Positions 34,228 to 43,988 are shown, counted from the first letter of the stretch. The stretch is DNA of 64,000 bases from CAXBDP01 sp041689935 (GCA_041689935.1 JBDNFI010000012.1:17009-81008), one strand, 5' to 3'. Program-made: numbers and translations. Notes: generated from the sequence alone by a model not told the origin.

Positions 34228-34630
34228 GGTACAGTGGCTTCAATACCTCTACCAGTTTGGCAGGTGGCCGGCATGGTTTGCCTGTTTCTTTGTTTATAAA
34301 GGCCAAAATCGTTTCTCCCTCATGGATCAGCTCCTGATTTTCATTGTAAAATAGGTATTTAAATACAGACTTTACGCCAAGCATTTTCGGCAGCGATACT
34401 TTTATGGTAATAAGCTCATCGTATCGGGCGGGCAAAAGATACTTCGAGTAGTTTTCCAGCACGGGCATCAGTATGCCCTCATCTTCAATTTCCTTGTACG
34501 AATAGCCCATGGTGCGTAGGGCTTCTACTCGCGCCACTTCGTAGTAGGTGGCATAGTTGCCGTAATAGGCAAATCCCATCTGATCGGTTTCCGCATAGCG
34601 AATTCTCAAAGTTACGGTAGCTTCAAACAT
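34220..34630 (-). CDS. YbgC-type acyl-CoA thioesterase (hot-dog fold)
   Basis: A 136-residue hot-dog-fold protein with the 4-hydroxybenzoyl-CoA thioesterase/YbgC signature RYAETDQMGFAYYGNYATYYE, where the Asp is the catalytic residue, and the helix EVARVEALRTMG. The family cleaves short-chain or aromatic acyl-CoAs; the actual substrate is not known. It lies nine bases downstream of mltG and overlaps the YihY start by eight bases, so the three genes probably form an operon. Confidence 0.87.
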   Translation of the reverse strand: MFEATVTLRIRYAETDQMGFAYYGNYATYYEVARVEALRTMGYSYKEIEDEGILMPVLENYSKYLLPARYDELITIKVSLPKMLGVKSVFKYLFYNENQELIHEGETILAFINKETGKPCRPPAKLVEVLKPLYHD

Positions 34631-34639
34631 GCGGTTCGT

Positions 34640-35698
34640 TTATTGGTAAATTCGAGATCGATTGAGTGCCGCCTGATATCTCCGCGCATTGCGCAGATGC
34701 TCTCCCAAGTTGTTGGTAAAATGGTGATATCCTGAAAAATCCTCTTTGGCGCACATATAAATATAGTTATGCTTGGCCGGATTCAAAACTGCATCGATTG
34801 CATAAACGGGCGGGAGGTTGATTGGCCCAGGTGGCAAGCCTGCATACTTGTAGGTATTGTAGGGCGAATCTATCTCCTTATGGATATTCAGCACACGCCT
34901 AATTTCAAAGTCGCCATGCGCAAATACCAGCGTAGGATCGGCTTGCAATGGAATGCCTCTTTGCAATCTATTCAAGTAAAGGCCCGCAATCGTTGGGCTT
35001 TCGTCCCGTTTTTGCGATTCGGCATTTACGATAGATGCCAGCGTAATCACTTCTGAAGGCTCCATACCTAAGTCTTTGGCTTTTGCCACTCGGGTATCTG
35101 TCCAGAAATCCTTGTATTCCCAATGCATTCTGTCTAGCAGTTCATCCGTGGTAGTAGTCCAATACACCTCATAGGTATTTGGGATAAACATGCTGATAAA
35201 ATTTTGCTCTTCAAAAGCGTATTTCCGCCATACTTCGGGCTGCTTTATTCGGACTAAAAAAGAAAGGCTATCTATTTGAATTCCTTTGGTGATTTTGCCA
35301 GCAAGATCCTCCAGCGTACGAATGTTGTTAAACGTAATGCGGGTGGGTATCTGTGCTCCCGATCGTAGCAAGGTTACGGCTTCAATATTGGTCATGTTGC
35401 TCTCTAGTTCATAAAGGCCAGGTTTCACCAATTGGTCGTAGTCCATCCACTTGGCGACCAAACTAAAGGTAACTAAGTCCTGTACGATATCTTCATCGTA
35501 GAGCATATTCTGCACCTGCTTGAAATCCGCATCCTTTGGGATTAGGATTACACGAGCTTCTTTATCTACAAGCACGTTGGGCGTTTTTACAATCTGATAG
35601 CCATAAAAAAGGCCGGTAGTCGTGATCATGGAAAAAACGACCATGCCTATCACAAAAATTTTGCGTCGAAGAGAAGGTTCTTTATCTGATGTTTTCAC
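34640..35698 (-). CDS. mltG: endolytic murein transglycosylase MltG
   Basis: A membrane-anchored lytic transglycosylase that cuts nascent glycan strands and helps set their length. The 352 residues include an N-terminal transmembrane helix (IFVIGMVVFSMITTTGLFYG), a LysM-like domain and the YceG catalytic domain: LASIVNAESQKRDESPTIAG with the catalytic Glu, FLNRL-like YLNRLQRGIPLQADPT, NTYKYAGLPPGPI and YHHFTNNLGEH. It is the first gene of a mltG-thioesterase-yihY operon. A TAATTTTG sequence upstream could be its -7 box. Confidence 0.92.
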   Translation of the reverse strand: MKTSDKEPSLRRKIFVIGMVVFSMITTTGLFYGYQIVKTPNVLVDKEARVILIPKDADFKQVQNMLYDEDIVQDLVTFSLVAKWMDYDQLVKPGLYELESNMTNIEAVTLLRSGAQIPTRITFNNIRTLEDLAGKITKGIQIDSLSFLVRIKQPEVWRKYAFEEQNFISMFIPNTYEVYWTTTTDELLDRMHWEYKDFWTDTRVAKAKDLGMEPSEVITLASIVNAESQKRDESPTIAGLYLNRLQRGIPLQADPTLVFAHGDFEIRRVLNIHKEIDSPYNTYKYAGLPPGPINLPPVYAIDAVLNPAKHNYIYMCAKEDFSGYHHFTNNLGEHLRNARRYQAALNRSRIYQ

Positions 35699-35812
35699 TG
35701 TATATCTGTCAATCTATTGAGCAAAATTAAACAAATTACCCGTGTGGCAAGGTTCCTTTTATCAGCTATTCCCGATATTTCGAGATAATTTCTCGGGCGG
35801 TTTCAGCTTATT

Positions 35813-36214
35813 TTATGAAAAATTCCTTTTGCTCGACAAGCTGCGATACGCATAATCCGCTATCAGTAAGCTGATAATAGCTAATGTAGCCAAAATAAGT
35901 GAGGAGTTTCCGAGGCCAAAATCTAGATATTTGATGAAAGAAAGGAGGGACTGAGAGAAATTATATTGATCTGGAATGGAGTAGCTAGTTGAGCTGAAAG
36001 TAGAAATCAACCATAAGAGTAGGGAAAATAGAGATAGTCCTCCCGCAAAAAGGAATGGCATCAAGTTGGATTTGCTCTTTATTTTTAATGGAGAAGTCTT
36101 TGGTTGAAGCATACTCATAATGCTATCTTCCAAATGACTAGGAGCTTTTTCCTGAATTGACTTTTTCATCAAGTCATCCCATTTTTCCATTTTATTATTC
36201 TCCTGTGTATTCAT
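35813..36214 (-). CDS. small membrane protein, possible anti-sigma partner of the ECF sigma factor
   Basis: A 133-residue protein with a charged N-terminal cytoplasmic part (KWDDLMKKSIQEKAPSHLED) and two membrane helices (PFLFAGGLSLFSLLLWLIST and SLILATLAIISLLIADYAY). Its start overlaps the sigma-factor stop by four bases (ATGA), the usual layout for an ECF sigma factor and its anti-sigma. No zinc-finger ASD motif is visible, so the role is inferred from position only. Confidence 0.6.
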   Translation of the reverse strand: MNTQENNKMEKWDDLMKKSIQEKAPSHLEDSIMSMLQPKTSPLKIKSKSNLMPFLFAGGLSLFSLLLWLISTFSSTSYSIPDQYNFSQSLLSFIKYLDFGLGNSSLILATLAIISLLIADYAYRSLSSKRNFS

Positions 36215-36762
36215 ACGAGCAATCCATTTTTCTCAAATAGTTCCTTTAAAATACTTCCCAAACGCTGTCGAGCTCTAAATATACTCACTTTGGCGTTTGA
36301 GTGGCTCATGTCCATAATCTTGCCTATTTCTTCCAAGCTCAAGTCCTCCATATAATACAGCGTGATGATGCCGGCATCTTTCGCGTTTAGAGTTGCGATG
36401 GCTTTATTCACCAAGGCTTCCTTCTCGCTTTTGTCCGAATCGCCCGCCAAATCTTCAAATTCCAAATTACTTTCTTCCAATGGCTTGGTTTGGAGGGTAT
36501 TTTTTCTTTTGCTGCTCAAAGCGAAATTCACCACAATACGATAAAACCAAGTAGAAAATTTCGAATCGCCTCGGAAGCTATTTAATGATTGGTGTGCTTT
36601 CAAAAAGGAGTCCTGCACCACTTCTTCTGCTTCCATACTATCGCCAGTCACCCTGATGGCGATGGTAAAGGCAAAGTTTTGATAACGGGTTATTAGCAGT
36701 CGAAACGCTTCATTATCTCCACCGCATATTTTGGCGATTAGTTCTTGGTCACTTATCATCAT
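36211..36762 (-). CDS. RNA polymerase ECF-type sigma factor
   Basis: A 183-residue group IV sigma factor. The sigma-2 region shows as RLLITRYQNFAFTIAIRVTG, EEVVQDSFLKAHQSLNSF and STWFYRIVVNFAL. The sigma-4 helix-turn-helix is DAGIITLYYMEDLSLEEIGK followed by HSNAKVSIFRARQRLG. It would direct RNA polymerase to a small envelope-stress-type regulon. The coupled downstream membrane protein is the probable anti-sigma. Confidence 0.9.
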   Translation of the reverse strand: MMISDQELIAKICGGDNEAFRLLITRYQNFAFTIAIRVTGDSMEAEEVVQDSFLKAHQSLNSFRGDSKFSTWFYRIVVNFALSSKRKNTLQTKPLEESNLEFEDLAGDSDKSEKEALVNKAIATLNAKDAGIITLYYMEDLSLEEIGKIMDMSHSNAKVSIFRARQRLGSILKELFEKNGLLV

Positions 36763-36887
36763 GGAATGATCTATGTGATGCGTTTTTTTATGAAAAGTTA
36801 CACATTTGGCTTTAAATAAAAATTATCCGTGTCAAGTGTAACCTATGGCCATTTTCTGCATCCTATCAGCACAATAAATTTAAAATT

Positions 36888-37208
36888 ATGAATCCTATAT
36901 TTGTTCCTATTATTCTTGGAGTAGCTGTATTTACCATGATCGTTTTTCTTAGAAAATATGATAACGATGAGCGCATGGCGATGATTGAAAAAGGCTTAGA
37001 CCCAAATGCACCTATGCCAGTGAAAACCTCAGGTGTATTGCGTTTCGCATTACTAGCGATTGGCATTGGCCTTGGAATATTGGTTGGCTACTTCATTGTA
37101 GAATTTACCCAATTGACTGAGCAAGTAACTGTTGCCATTACCATTATTTTTGGCGGACTAGCCTTATTGCTAGCCTATTACATTGAGCAAAAACAGAAAG
37201 ATTCTTAA
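36888..37208 (+). CDS. small membrane protein, DUF6249-like
   Basis: A 106-residue protein with three hydrophobic helices and a central cytoplasmic segment DNDERMAMIEKGLDPNAPMP. The ERxAMIEKG motif is typical of DUF6249-type membrane proteins often found beside ECF sigma factors in Bacteroidota, and this gene is divergent from one. It may belong to that regulon. No catalytic feature is visible. Confidence 0.6.
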   Translation: MNPIFVPIILGVAVFTMIVFLRKYDNDERMAMIEKGLDPNAPMPVKTSGVLRFALLAIGIGLGILVGYFIVEFTQLTEQVTVAITIIFGGLALLLAYYIEQKQKDS

Positions 37209-37378
37209 AAGAGAAAGCCCCAGTGATTTTGCCAGAGTTTATATTCCGAATACAGCGGGAGGATAAATGATCTTCATGTTGATTGAAAATCCATTTACCA
37301 TTGCCAATGGAACGCTCACTGATCTGCCAATAAAAGAAGATTAATCTTTTATGCATTCTGTAGCTCAATGCTATTTAT

Positions 37379-37975
37379 TTAGCCTACAATTCCTGATGCG
37401 CACAATTGATCTATCGTTGGGTCTGGTCGACCACCTTTTGGCTCAATCGTGATTGAAAATGCAGAAGCTTTAGGAATATCCTTCATCTTCAAGAATGAGC
37501 CTTGATCTCGATCGGCCAATATGCCCATATCTACAAATTGCCCATCTATAGTTGCCCATAGTTGATAATCTTTATCATCGGGCAAGGGGGTAAGATTATT
37601 TACCATTAGGAAGGTCGCTTCGGATTGCTCATTCCACCATACCGAAAGGCTTGCAGTAGGCTGGATTTGCAAGCCGATGAGACCTATTTTCTGATAATTT
37701 GGATCAGCCGAAATAGAGAAGGCAAACTCTAATTCACTCAAGCGTATATTATTGAATTGTAGCTCTTCGGCCATTTGAGTATGCTCAATGATCAGTTCAT
37801 TCAATCCATCTTCTGTTTGGTAGTACATCTTCCCAAAATATACGGCCACAGCAAAACCTGCAATGGCTAATACCATGCTAAATGCACCAATCTTTTTCCA
37901 AAATGTAAATCTGGAATGATCGGTCTTTGGAGTAGGAGAAGTAGTGATTTTGCGATTATTATCAGGTGTGTTCAT
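37379..37975 (-). CDS. RskA-like anti-sigma C-terminal domain protein lacking the sigma-binding domain
   Basis: A 198-residue membrane protein. One transmembrane helix (KIGAFSMVLAIAGFAVAVYF) is followed by a coiled segment and the extracytoplasmic RskA-type beta domain (SVWWNEQSEATFLMVNNLTP, YQLWATIDGQFVDMGIL, SFSITIEPKGG-like AFSITIEPKGGRPDP). The N-terminal zinc-binding anti-sigma domain of ordinary RskA proteins is missing, and no sigma gene is coupled. It may have lost its regulatory partner or act as an envelope protein. Confidence 0.65.
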   Translation of the reverse strand: MNTPDNNRKITTSPTPKTDHSRFTFWKKIGAFSMVLAIAGFAVAVYFGKMYYQTEDGLNELIIEHTQMAEELQFNNIRLSELEFAFSISADPNYQKIGLIGLQIQPTASLSVWWNEQSEATFLMVNNLTPLPDDKDYQLWATIDGQFVDMGILADRDQGSFLKMKDIPKASAFSITIEPKGGRPDPTIDQLCASGIVG

Positions 37976-38095
37976 TTGGATATCTATTAGTAGGGCGCAG
38001 CAAACTGCAGTTATTTGCCTCCTTCTACTCGATGTGTTAGTATTTTTTTCGGACGATCTTTTGCCGATAAAGCAATCGAGTATTGTCTATAAAAG

Positions 38096-38140
38096 CTCAT
38101 CCAACGGCTTCTTGTCACTGACAAGCCACCGTTGGATGAG
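38096..38140 (-). terminator. long hairpin downstream of lpdA
   Basis: Arms CTCATCCAACGG (38096-38107) and CCGTTGGATGAG (38129-38140) are perfectly complementary, with an inner CTTGTC/GACAAG pairing. The hairpin begins 33 bases after the lpdA stop on the minus strand and is followed by a short T-rich stretch (CTTTTAT), so it is a likely terminator or 3' stabiliser. Confidence 0.6.
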
Positions 38141-38172
38141 TTTAGTTCTGACGGATAACGAAGCTTCAACTA

Positions 38173-39567
38173 TTATAAGTGAATCACTTCATCGTAAGCT
38201 GCCGCGGCCGCCTCCATGATCGCTTCCGACATAGTTGGGTGTGGATGAACTGATTTAATGATTTCGTGCCCAGTAGTTTCTAGCTTTCTAGCGACTACTA
38301 TTTCGGCAATCATTTCCGTGACGTTAGTACCTAACATGTGCGCGCCAAGTAGCTCACCATATTTGGCATCAAATATCAATTTCACAAAACCATCTGCAAC
38401 ACCTCCCGCTTTTGCTTTTCCGGAAGCAGAGAATGGGAACTTACCCACTTTGATATTGAAACCAGCTTCCTTAGCTGCTTTCTCAGTATATCCAACCGAT
38501 GCAACTTCAGGAATGCAATAGGTACAGCCTGGAATATTATTGTAATTGAGTGGCTCTGGATTATGACCCGCAATCTTCTCTACACAAATAATGCCCTCAG
38601 CAGAGGCCACGTGCGCTAGGGATTGGCCTTTTACAATATCGCCGATAGCATATACGCCGTCTACATTTGTTTTGTAAAAATCATCTACGATTACTTTGCC
38701 TTTCTCGGTTTTTACGCCAGTAGCTTCCAAGCCAATTCCTTCTATATTGGTCGCAATCCCTACCGCTGAAAGGACAATCTCGCATTCTATAATTTCTTCA
38801 CCTTTTGGCGTTTTTACGGTTACTTTACAGCCTTTACCTTTGGTGTCTACTTTGGTTACTTCCGACTTGGTCATGAATTTCATTCCCGCCTTTTTGTAAA
38901 TCCTCTCTAGTCCTTTTGATACTTCTTCATCTTCGACAGGAAGTATTCTGTCCATATATTCTACTACAGTTACTTCCGTACCGATGGAGTTGTACAGATA
39001 AGCAAACTCCATCCCGATAGCGCCAGAACCAACTACCACCATAGAAGCAGGCTGCTTTTCTAAGGTCATCGCTTTGCGGTATTCAACCACTTTTTGGCCG
39101 TCGATAGGTAGGTTTAGCAGTTCTCTTGCCCTCCCGCCTGTTGCCAATATGATGTGATTTGCTGTGTATTCTGTGGTTTTGCCACTATCGTCTTTTACAT
39201 CTACTTTCTTGCCTTTTTTCAAGGTGCCGAAACCAGATATATGGTCTATTTTATTCTTTTTAAGAAGAAATTGGATGCCTTTGCTCATTCCATCTGCCAC
39301 ATTTCTACTTCTCTTTACCATGCCTGTGAAATCTGGACTGGCGTTTTCTACATTAATGCCATAATCTTTGGCATGCTTGATATATTCAAATACTTGGGCA
39401 CTTTTCAGAAGGGCTTTTGTTGGGATACAACCCCAATTGAGGCAGATACCGCCAAGTTCGGTTCTTTCCACTACCCCTACTTTCATTCCTAGCTGTGAAG
39501 CTCTGATAGCGGCAACATAACCACCCGGCCCACTGCCTATTACAATCAAATCGTATTTTGCTGACAT
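38173..39567 (-). CDS. lpdA: dihydrolipoyl dehydrogenase (E3)
   Basis: Flavoprotein that reoxidises dihydrolipoamide in pyruvate and 2-oxoglutarate dehydrogenase complexes. The 464 residues show the FAD dinucleotide fold (LIVIGSGPGGYVAAIRASQ), the redox-active disulfide ELGGICLNWGCIPTKALL, an NAD fold (MVVVGSGAIGMEFAYLYNS), GVYAIGDIVKG, and the dimer-interface catalytic His in SVHPHPTMSEAIMEA. The E1/E2 genes are not adjacent. A CAAAGTTA (TAACTTTG on the minus strand, 39611-39618) could be the -7 box. Confidence 0.95.
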   Translation of the reverse strand: MSAKYDLIVIGSGPGGYVAAIRASQLGMKVGVVERTELGGICLNWGCIPTKALLKSAQVFEYIKHAKDYGINVENASPDFTGMVKRSRNVADGMSKGIQFLLKKNKIDHISGFGTLKKGKKVDVKDDSGKTTEYTANHIILATGGRARELLNLPIDGQKVVEYRKAMTLEKQPASMVVVGSGAIGMEFAYLYNSIGTEVTVVEYMDRILPVEDEEVSKGLERIYKKAGMKFMTKSEVTKVDTKGKGCKVTVKTPKGEEIIECEIVLSAVGIATNIEGIGLEATGVKTEKGKVIVDDFYKTNVDGVYAIGDIVKGQSLAHVASAEGIICVEKIAGHNPEPLNYNNIPGCTYCIPEVASVGYTEKAAKEAGFNIKVGKFPFSASGKAKAGGVADGFVKLIFDAKYGELLGAHMLGTNVTEMIAEIVVARKLETTGHEIIKSVHPHPTMSEAIMEAAAAAYDEVIHL

Positions 39568-39758
39568 ATTATGAATTATAGAGATTAATTATCGATTAAA
39601 ATTCAGATACCAAAGTTACGCTTTATCCATAAAGTAAAAAAGCCACTTGTGACACGGATGAGAATTGATTTGGCTTATTCGCTTAAATTAATCCTCAATT
39701 AAGCATTTATGTTTAATATTGTTGTTGAGAATCATTTGATAGAATTAAAATTAGAACC

Positions 39759-40505
39759 ATGAAGTTATTAGAGGGCAAAACCGTACTGGTGACGGGCGCA
39801 TCGAAAGGAATAGGCAGAGCCGTGGCAGAAAAATGCGCACAGGCTGGAGCAAATATAGCATTTACCTACCTGTCTAGTGTGGAGAAAGGGCAAGCATTGG
39901 AAGAAGAACTGAAAGCATTTGGTGTAAAAGCCAAAGGGTATCGCTCTGATGCTTCCAATTTTGCGGCAGCCGAAATCTTGATCAACGATGTAGTAGCTGA
40001 CTTTGGGAGCTTAGATGTGCTCGTAAATAATGCGGGTATTACCAAAGATAATTTGCTGATGAGACTAACGGAGGAGGCTTGGGATGAGGTGATAAATGTG
40101 AATCTGAAATCTTGCTTCAATACAGTAAAAGCAGCGACGCGTACTTTTATGAAACAAAGAAGTGGTTCTATTGTGAATATGACTTCTGTAGTGGGTATAA
40201 AAGGAAATGCCGGACAGGCAAATTATGCGGCTTCTAAAGCAGGCATTATCGGTTTTACCAAATCTGTAGCCTTGGAGCTTGGCTCAAGAAATATTCGCTG
40301 CAATGCCATAGCACCAGGATTTATCGAAACAGAAATGACAGCCGCGTTGGATGATAAAACAGTGCAAGGCTGGAGAGATGCCATCCCATTGCGACGTGGG
40401 GGCTCACCAGAAGATGTTGCCGATTGTGTGGTTTTTCTTGGTTCAGATATGTCCTCGTACATAAGTGGGCAAGTGCTGCAAGTAGATGGCGGAATGCTAA
40501 CCTAA
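39759..40505 (+). CDS. fabG: 3-oxoacyl-ACP reductase
   Basis: NADPH-dependent reductase of the fatty-acid elongation cycle, 248 residues. It has the SDR cofactor motif VTGASKGIGRAVAE, the NNAG motif in LVNNAGITKDNLLMRLTEE, catalytic Ser in IVNMTSVVGIKGNAGQ, the YxxxK pair in QANYAASKAGIIGFTKS, and the C-terminal SSYISGQVLQVDGGML. The ITKDNLLMRL segment is the FabG hallmark among SDRs. It is a free-standing gene here, not in a fab cluster. Confidence 0.93.
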   Translation: MKLLEGKTVLVTGASKGIGRAVAEKCAQAGANIAFTYLSSVEKGQALEEELKAFGVKAKGYRSDASNFAAAEILINDVVADFGSLDVLVNNAGITKDNLLMRLTEEAWDEVINVNLKSCFNTVKAATRTFMKQRSGSIVNMTSVVGIKGNAGQANYAASKAGIIGFTKSVALELGSRNIRCNAIAPGFIETEMTAALDDKTVQGWRDAIPLRRGGSPEDVADCVVFLGSDMSSYISGQVLQVDGGMLT

Positions 40506-40590
40506 CGATCAATGGAACGAATCCTAAGACCAAATTTTACCACATAAATAAATTTTGAAACCAAAGTCCTATACCTCCGCTTAAGCTATT

Positions 40591-42660
40591 ATGACCAAAA
40601 TACTATTTGAGTATTCGCCGTGGTTATTAATTCCTGCCGCAGGTGTAGGTTTTTTGTTCGCTTGGCTGCTTTATGCCAAAAAAGGACCTTGGCCAATACG
40701 TATCCACAAATTGCTTTTCGGCCTACGTGTATTGGTGTTCACGGTAATTGCCTTCCTTTTGCTCGGCCCGCTCCTTAGGCAGATTGAAAATTACTTTGAG
40801 AAGCCTGAAATCATTCTTGCCTGGGACAATAGCCTTTCAGTCAGTGCAGGGACAGATTCTTTAGCCCTTGCCAATTTGCAGGGGCGATTGATTTCGGAAG
40901 CAGCTGTTTGGCGAGAAAATGGCTTCGATGTGAATATTCAAGCCTTTGACCGTGATAAGGAGGCCTTCGGAACCATCCCTAGTTTTTCCTCCCGTCAAAC
41001 TAATCTGCACGACCAGCTAAAGAGAATTGAAGAGCAAAGTGAAGGAAATAACTTACGCCAAGTCCTACTTATTTCCGACGGAATTAATAACGCAGGACTC
41101 AATCCATCTTTTCAACTTTATGGCTTTAATCTAAGTACTTTTGGGCTGGGAGACACCATTCCAAAAAGAGATATTCTGATTAGCTCGCTGCGCTTTAATA
41201 AAATCAGTTATAAAGGTTCCAGATTTCCAATTGTAGCTGAAATTGCTCAAAATGGCTACGAGGGAGTAAGTACGCAAGTGCGAGTATTAAGAGGCGGGAA
41301 GGTAATTGAAAGTCAAATTATTTCTTTTAGCTCTGGCGAGAATTTCAAAACAGCGGAATTCTTGATTGAAGCAGAAGGCGATGGCTTACAAACCTACCAA
41401 ATTGCCATTGATCCAGTACAGGGGGAATTTACACGGGAAAATAATCAAAAATCAGCCTTTGTGGAGGTGATAGAGGCAAAGCAACAAATTTTAATAGTAG
41501 CTGCTGCCCCACATCCAGATATAAAAGCACTTAGAAGTGTATTAGAGCAAAGTAATGCCTATGAGCTCACCGTACACATTCATGGCATTGATGATTGGGT
41601 TTATACTGAAGAATTTGACTTGGCCATTTTGCATCAACTCCCAAGTAGGATAGCGGATGCTAATTCAATTTTGGAGCGAATCCCATCCTCTACTCCAAAG
41701 TGGTATATCATGGGTAGCCAAACGGATTTGAATTTATTTAGCCAAATGAATGGGTTGATGGAATTACGCCGGACTTCCCCACAGCCAGATAGAGTATTTC
41801 CTGCCTTTAGCGATAATTACGATCGCTTTGTTTTTGAAACAGAGCAAAGAGACTTCCTTCGAAACCTCCCGCCCGCTGCTGTGCCGTTTGGAGAATATAT
41901 CATTTATCCAAATGCTGAAATCATGCTTTTTCAGCGCGTTGGAAATGTGCTTACTGATAGGCCATTATTAATGACTGGAATGGTAGGCGATGCGAAAACT
42001 GCGGTGATGATAGGCGAAGGCTTGTGGAATTGGCGAATGGACAATATAAAGCGGGAGGGAACGGAATTTGATCAGCTTTTTTCTAAGCTTATACAATATT
42101 TGGCCGCTCGTGAAGACAATCGAAAGTTTCGTTTCTATCCAATCAAAAATGAATGGGACGAAGGCGAAACCATTGTTTTCGAAAGTGAAGGGTATAACGA
42201 TATCTTAGAAAAAATTTATAACTATCAGGTAGATATTAAGATTACGAATGAAGCGGATAGCTCAATGGAGTACACATACGAGCCAACTGCTAGTTCGGCA
42301 AGATATCGTGTTTCTGGTCTGAAACCGGGCATTTATCGCTATGAGGGAAGGACTAGCCTGCAAGGAAATGCTGAAGTAGATAGAGGAGAATTTCTGGTAA
42401 CAAGACGCGAGGTTGAGCTGAACAACCTCACGGCCAATCATGGCCTTATGCGCTCATTGGCGACGAACCACGGTGGAAAATATTACAATATCAACGAAGT
42501 AGATGCCCTTATTGCTGATTTTGAAGCCCTTGACCCAACACAAAGAATTATAAGTGAGGAAACATTTTTACCTGCTAATCGCTTGCTGTGGCTGTTTTTA
42601 TTGATTGTATTGATAGCAGGTGTTGAATGGTTTTTAAGAAAATATTACGGATCTTATTAA
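40591..42660 (+). CDS. large membrane protein with VWA-like region
   Basis: A 689-residue protein. Two N-terminal helices (PWLLIPAAGVGFLFAWLLYA and LRVLVFTVIAFLLLGPLL) are followed by a region resembling a von Willebrand A fold (IILAWDNSLSVSAGTDS, a degenerate MIDAS, and VLLISDGINNAGLNP), beta-rich repeats, a GATase-like segment (DLAILHQLPSR) and a C-terminal helix (LLWLFLLIVLIAGVEWFLRK). This is the architecture of a Bacteroidota family annotated as VWA-domain membrane proteins near Bat/aerotolerance genes. The actual role is unknown. Confidence 0.65.
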   Translation: MTKILFEYSPWLLIPAAGVGFLFAWLLYAKKGPWPIRIHKLLFGLRVLVFTVIAFLLLGPLLRQIENYFEKPEIILAWDNSLSVSAGTDSLALANLQGRLISEAAVWRENGFDVNIQAFDRDKEAFGTIPSFSSRQTNLHDQLKRIEEQSEGNNLRQVLLISDGINNAGLNPSFQLYGFNLSTFGLGDTIPKRDILISSLRFNKISYKGSRFPIVAEIAQNGYEGVSTQVRVLRGGKVIESQIISFSSGENFKTAEFLIEAEGDGLQTYQIAIDPVQGEFTRENNQKSAFVEVIEAKQQILIVAAAPHPDIKALRSVLEQSNAYELTVHIHGIDDWVYTEEFDLAILHQLPSRIADANSILERIPSSTPKWYIMGSQTDLNLFSQMNGLMELRRTSPQPDRVFPAFSDNYDRFVFETEQRDFLRNLPPAAVPFGEYIIYPNAEIMLFQRVGNVLTDRPLLMTGMVGDAKTAVMIGEGLWNWRMDNIKREGTEFDQLFSKLIQYLAAREDNRKFRFYPIKNEWDEGETIVFESEGYNDILEKIYNYQVDIKITNEADSSMEYTYEPTASSARYRVSGLKPGIYRYEGRTSLQGNAEVDRGEFLVTRREVELNNLTANHGLMRSLATNHGGKYYNINEVDALIADFEALDPTQRIISEETFLPANRLLWLFLLIVLIAGVEWFLRKYYGSY

Positions 42661-42700
42661 TTGGTTTTGTATATCAAAACTAAATAATTAATTTCGGCGT

Positions 42701-43492
42701 ATGAAGTCATATTTCCTTTTATTAATTTTGTTTACGGCGATTTCCTGCACCGATCACAAAAAGTCTGGCGATGAATACTTTGCTGAGGGAAATTACAAAC
42801 AAGCTATTAAGCATTTTGACTATATTATCGAATACAACCCATTCGATAATCAGACTATTTTCAAACGTGCCAGAGCCAAACAGGAACTAGAACTGTACGA
42901 GGAAGCTATAGTTGATTTGGAACGGGCGATAACGATAGATAAGAGTAATTTCAGCTATTTTTTTACACGTGGAATGTGCTACTGGGGATTGGAGAACATA
43001 GAAGGTGCCGCTATTGATTTTCGAAATGCTTCTAATATAAATAAAAAAGACTTTGATTCATTTTTGATGCTTGGTAGAGCCTATATAAAATTAGGCGAAA
43101 GAGCAAAGGCTTACGATGCGATGGAATCTGCGGTAGAATTGGATGAGGAAAATTTGGGCGGGAGGTATTATCGTGGAATCGCACGTGCCAGATATGGCGA
43201 TATTCTAGGAGCGGTAATCGATCTTTCCTACTATTTGAATGAGAACAAGGATGATACGAATGCCTTGTACAATCGTGCCATCTGCTATATTGGGGAAGGA
43301 TTTTATATGGGAAGCATAAGAGATTTCACCCGATTATTAGAGCTCGAACCGGACAATGATCTAGCAGCGGTGCATCGAGCCATCTCTTATGCGCGTATCG
43401 GCAATACAGTTATTGCCTGCCGGGAGTTAGGTAGATTGGCCAAAAAGGGAGACGAAACAAGTATAAAACTATTGGAGGAATATTGTAGGTAA
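42701..43492 (+). CDS. TPR-repeat lipoprotein
   Basis: A 263-residue lipoprotein (SYFLLLILFTAISC) with about six tetratricopeptide repeats (SGDEYFAEGNYKQAIKHFDY, RAKQELELYEEAIVDLERAI, GMCYWGLENIEGAAIDFRNA and further units up to TRLLELEPDNDLAAVHRAIS). TPR units build a solenoid for protein binding, so it is probably an envelope scaffold. It starts 40 bp after the VWA-like gene and may share its transcript. Confidence 0.8.
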   Translation: MKSYFLLLILFTAISCTDHKKSGDEYFAEGNYKQAIKHFDYIIEYNPFDNQTIFKRARAKQELELYEEAIVDLERAITIDKSNFSYFFTRGMCYWGLENIEGAAIDFRNASNINKKDFDSFLMLGRAYIKLGERAKAYDAMESAVELDEENLGGRYYRGIARARYGDILGAVIDLSYYLNENKDDTNALYNRAICYIGEGFYMGSIRDFTRLLELEPDNDLAAVHRAISYARIGNTVIACRELGRLAKKGDETSIKLLEEYCR

Positions 43493-43931
43493 ATGATAAG
43501 CATCTCTACTTTCTACTTTCACACTTTTCGAGATAGTGTCTTTATCTTTCCTCTTTAGCGTCATCATCTTAGCGAACTCCGCGCTTAATTTTTTTTATTA
43601 GAAACCACACCTGCTGCAAAATTTTAAGCAATGGGCGTTTTTTTATTAAGCAGTTTTTTAGAGTAATTTACTTGTAGGAGACACCTGGGAAACGTTCCTA
43701 CTGGTAATGAAGGTCTCTGCGCTTAAATTCCTTGTCCAGTAACTGTAAGTCGCGCATAGATTTTTCTATTCTACATAAAGTAATCTTACTAATTATTTAA
43801 TCATAAGAATCATACTTCAGACATTCTTAGTGTTTTCACCCAGCAAACTCCATGTTTGATTTTCTATATCAGTAGCCACAATTGAATGAACGATTATTCT
43901 AACATCACCTTATTCCGAATGCTTAATTCAC
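43493..43931. other. intergenic region of about 440 bp
   Basis: No coding frame is supported. The region has an inverted repeat GTAGGA (43674-43679) and TCCTAC (43696-43701), and several AT-rich stretches. A small RNA cannot be excluded but I see no known fold. No GCGGGAGG octamer is present. Confidence 0.35.
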
Positions 43932-43965
43932 AAAAAAAGGCTGTCTGAATTAATAGACAGCCTTT
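43932..43965 (-). terminator. rho-independent terminator of clpC
   Basis: Arms AAAGGCTGTCT and AGACAGCCTTT (43936-43946 and 43955-43965) flank an eight-base loop, with a run of seven T residues on the minus strand. It lies 24 bp after the clpC stop. Confidence 0.88.
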
Positions 43966-43988
43966 CGATATTCGATTAATAATTGATG

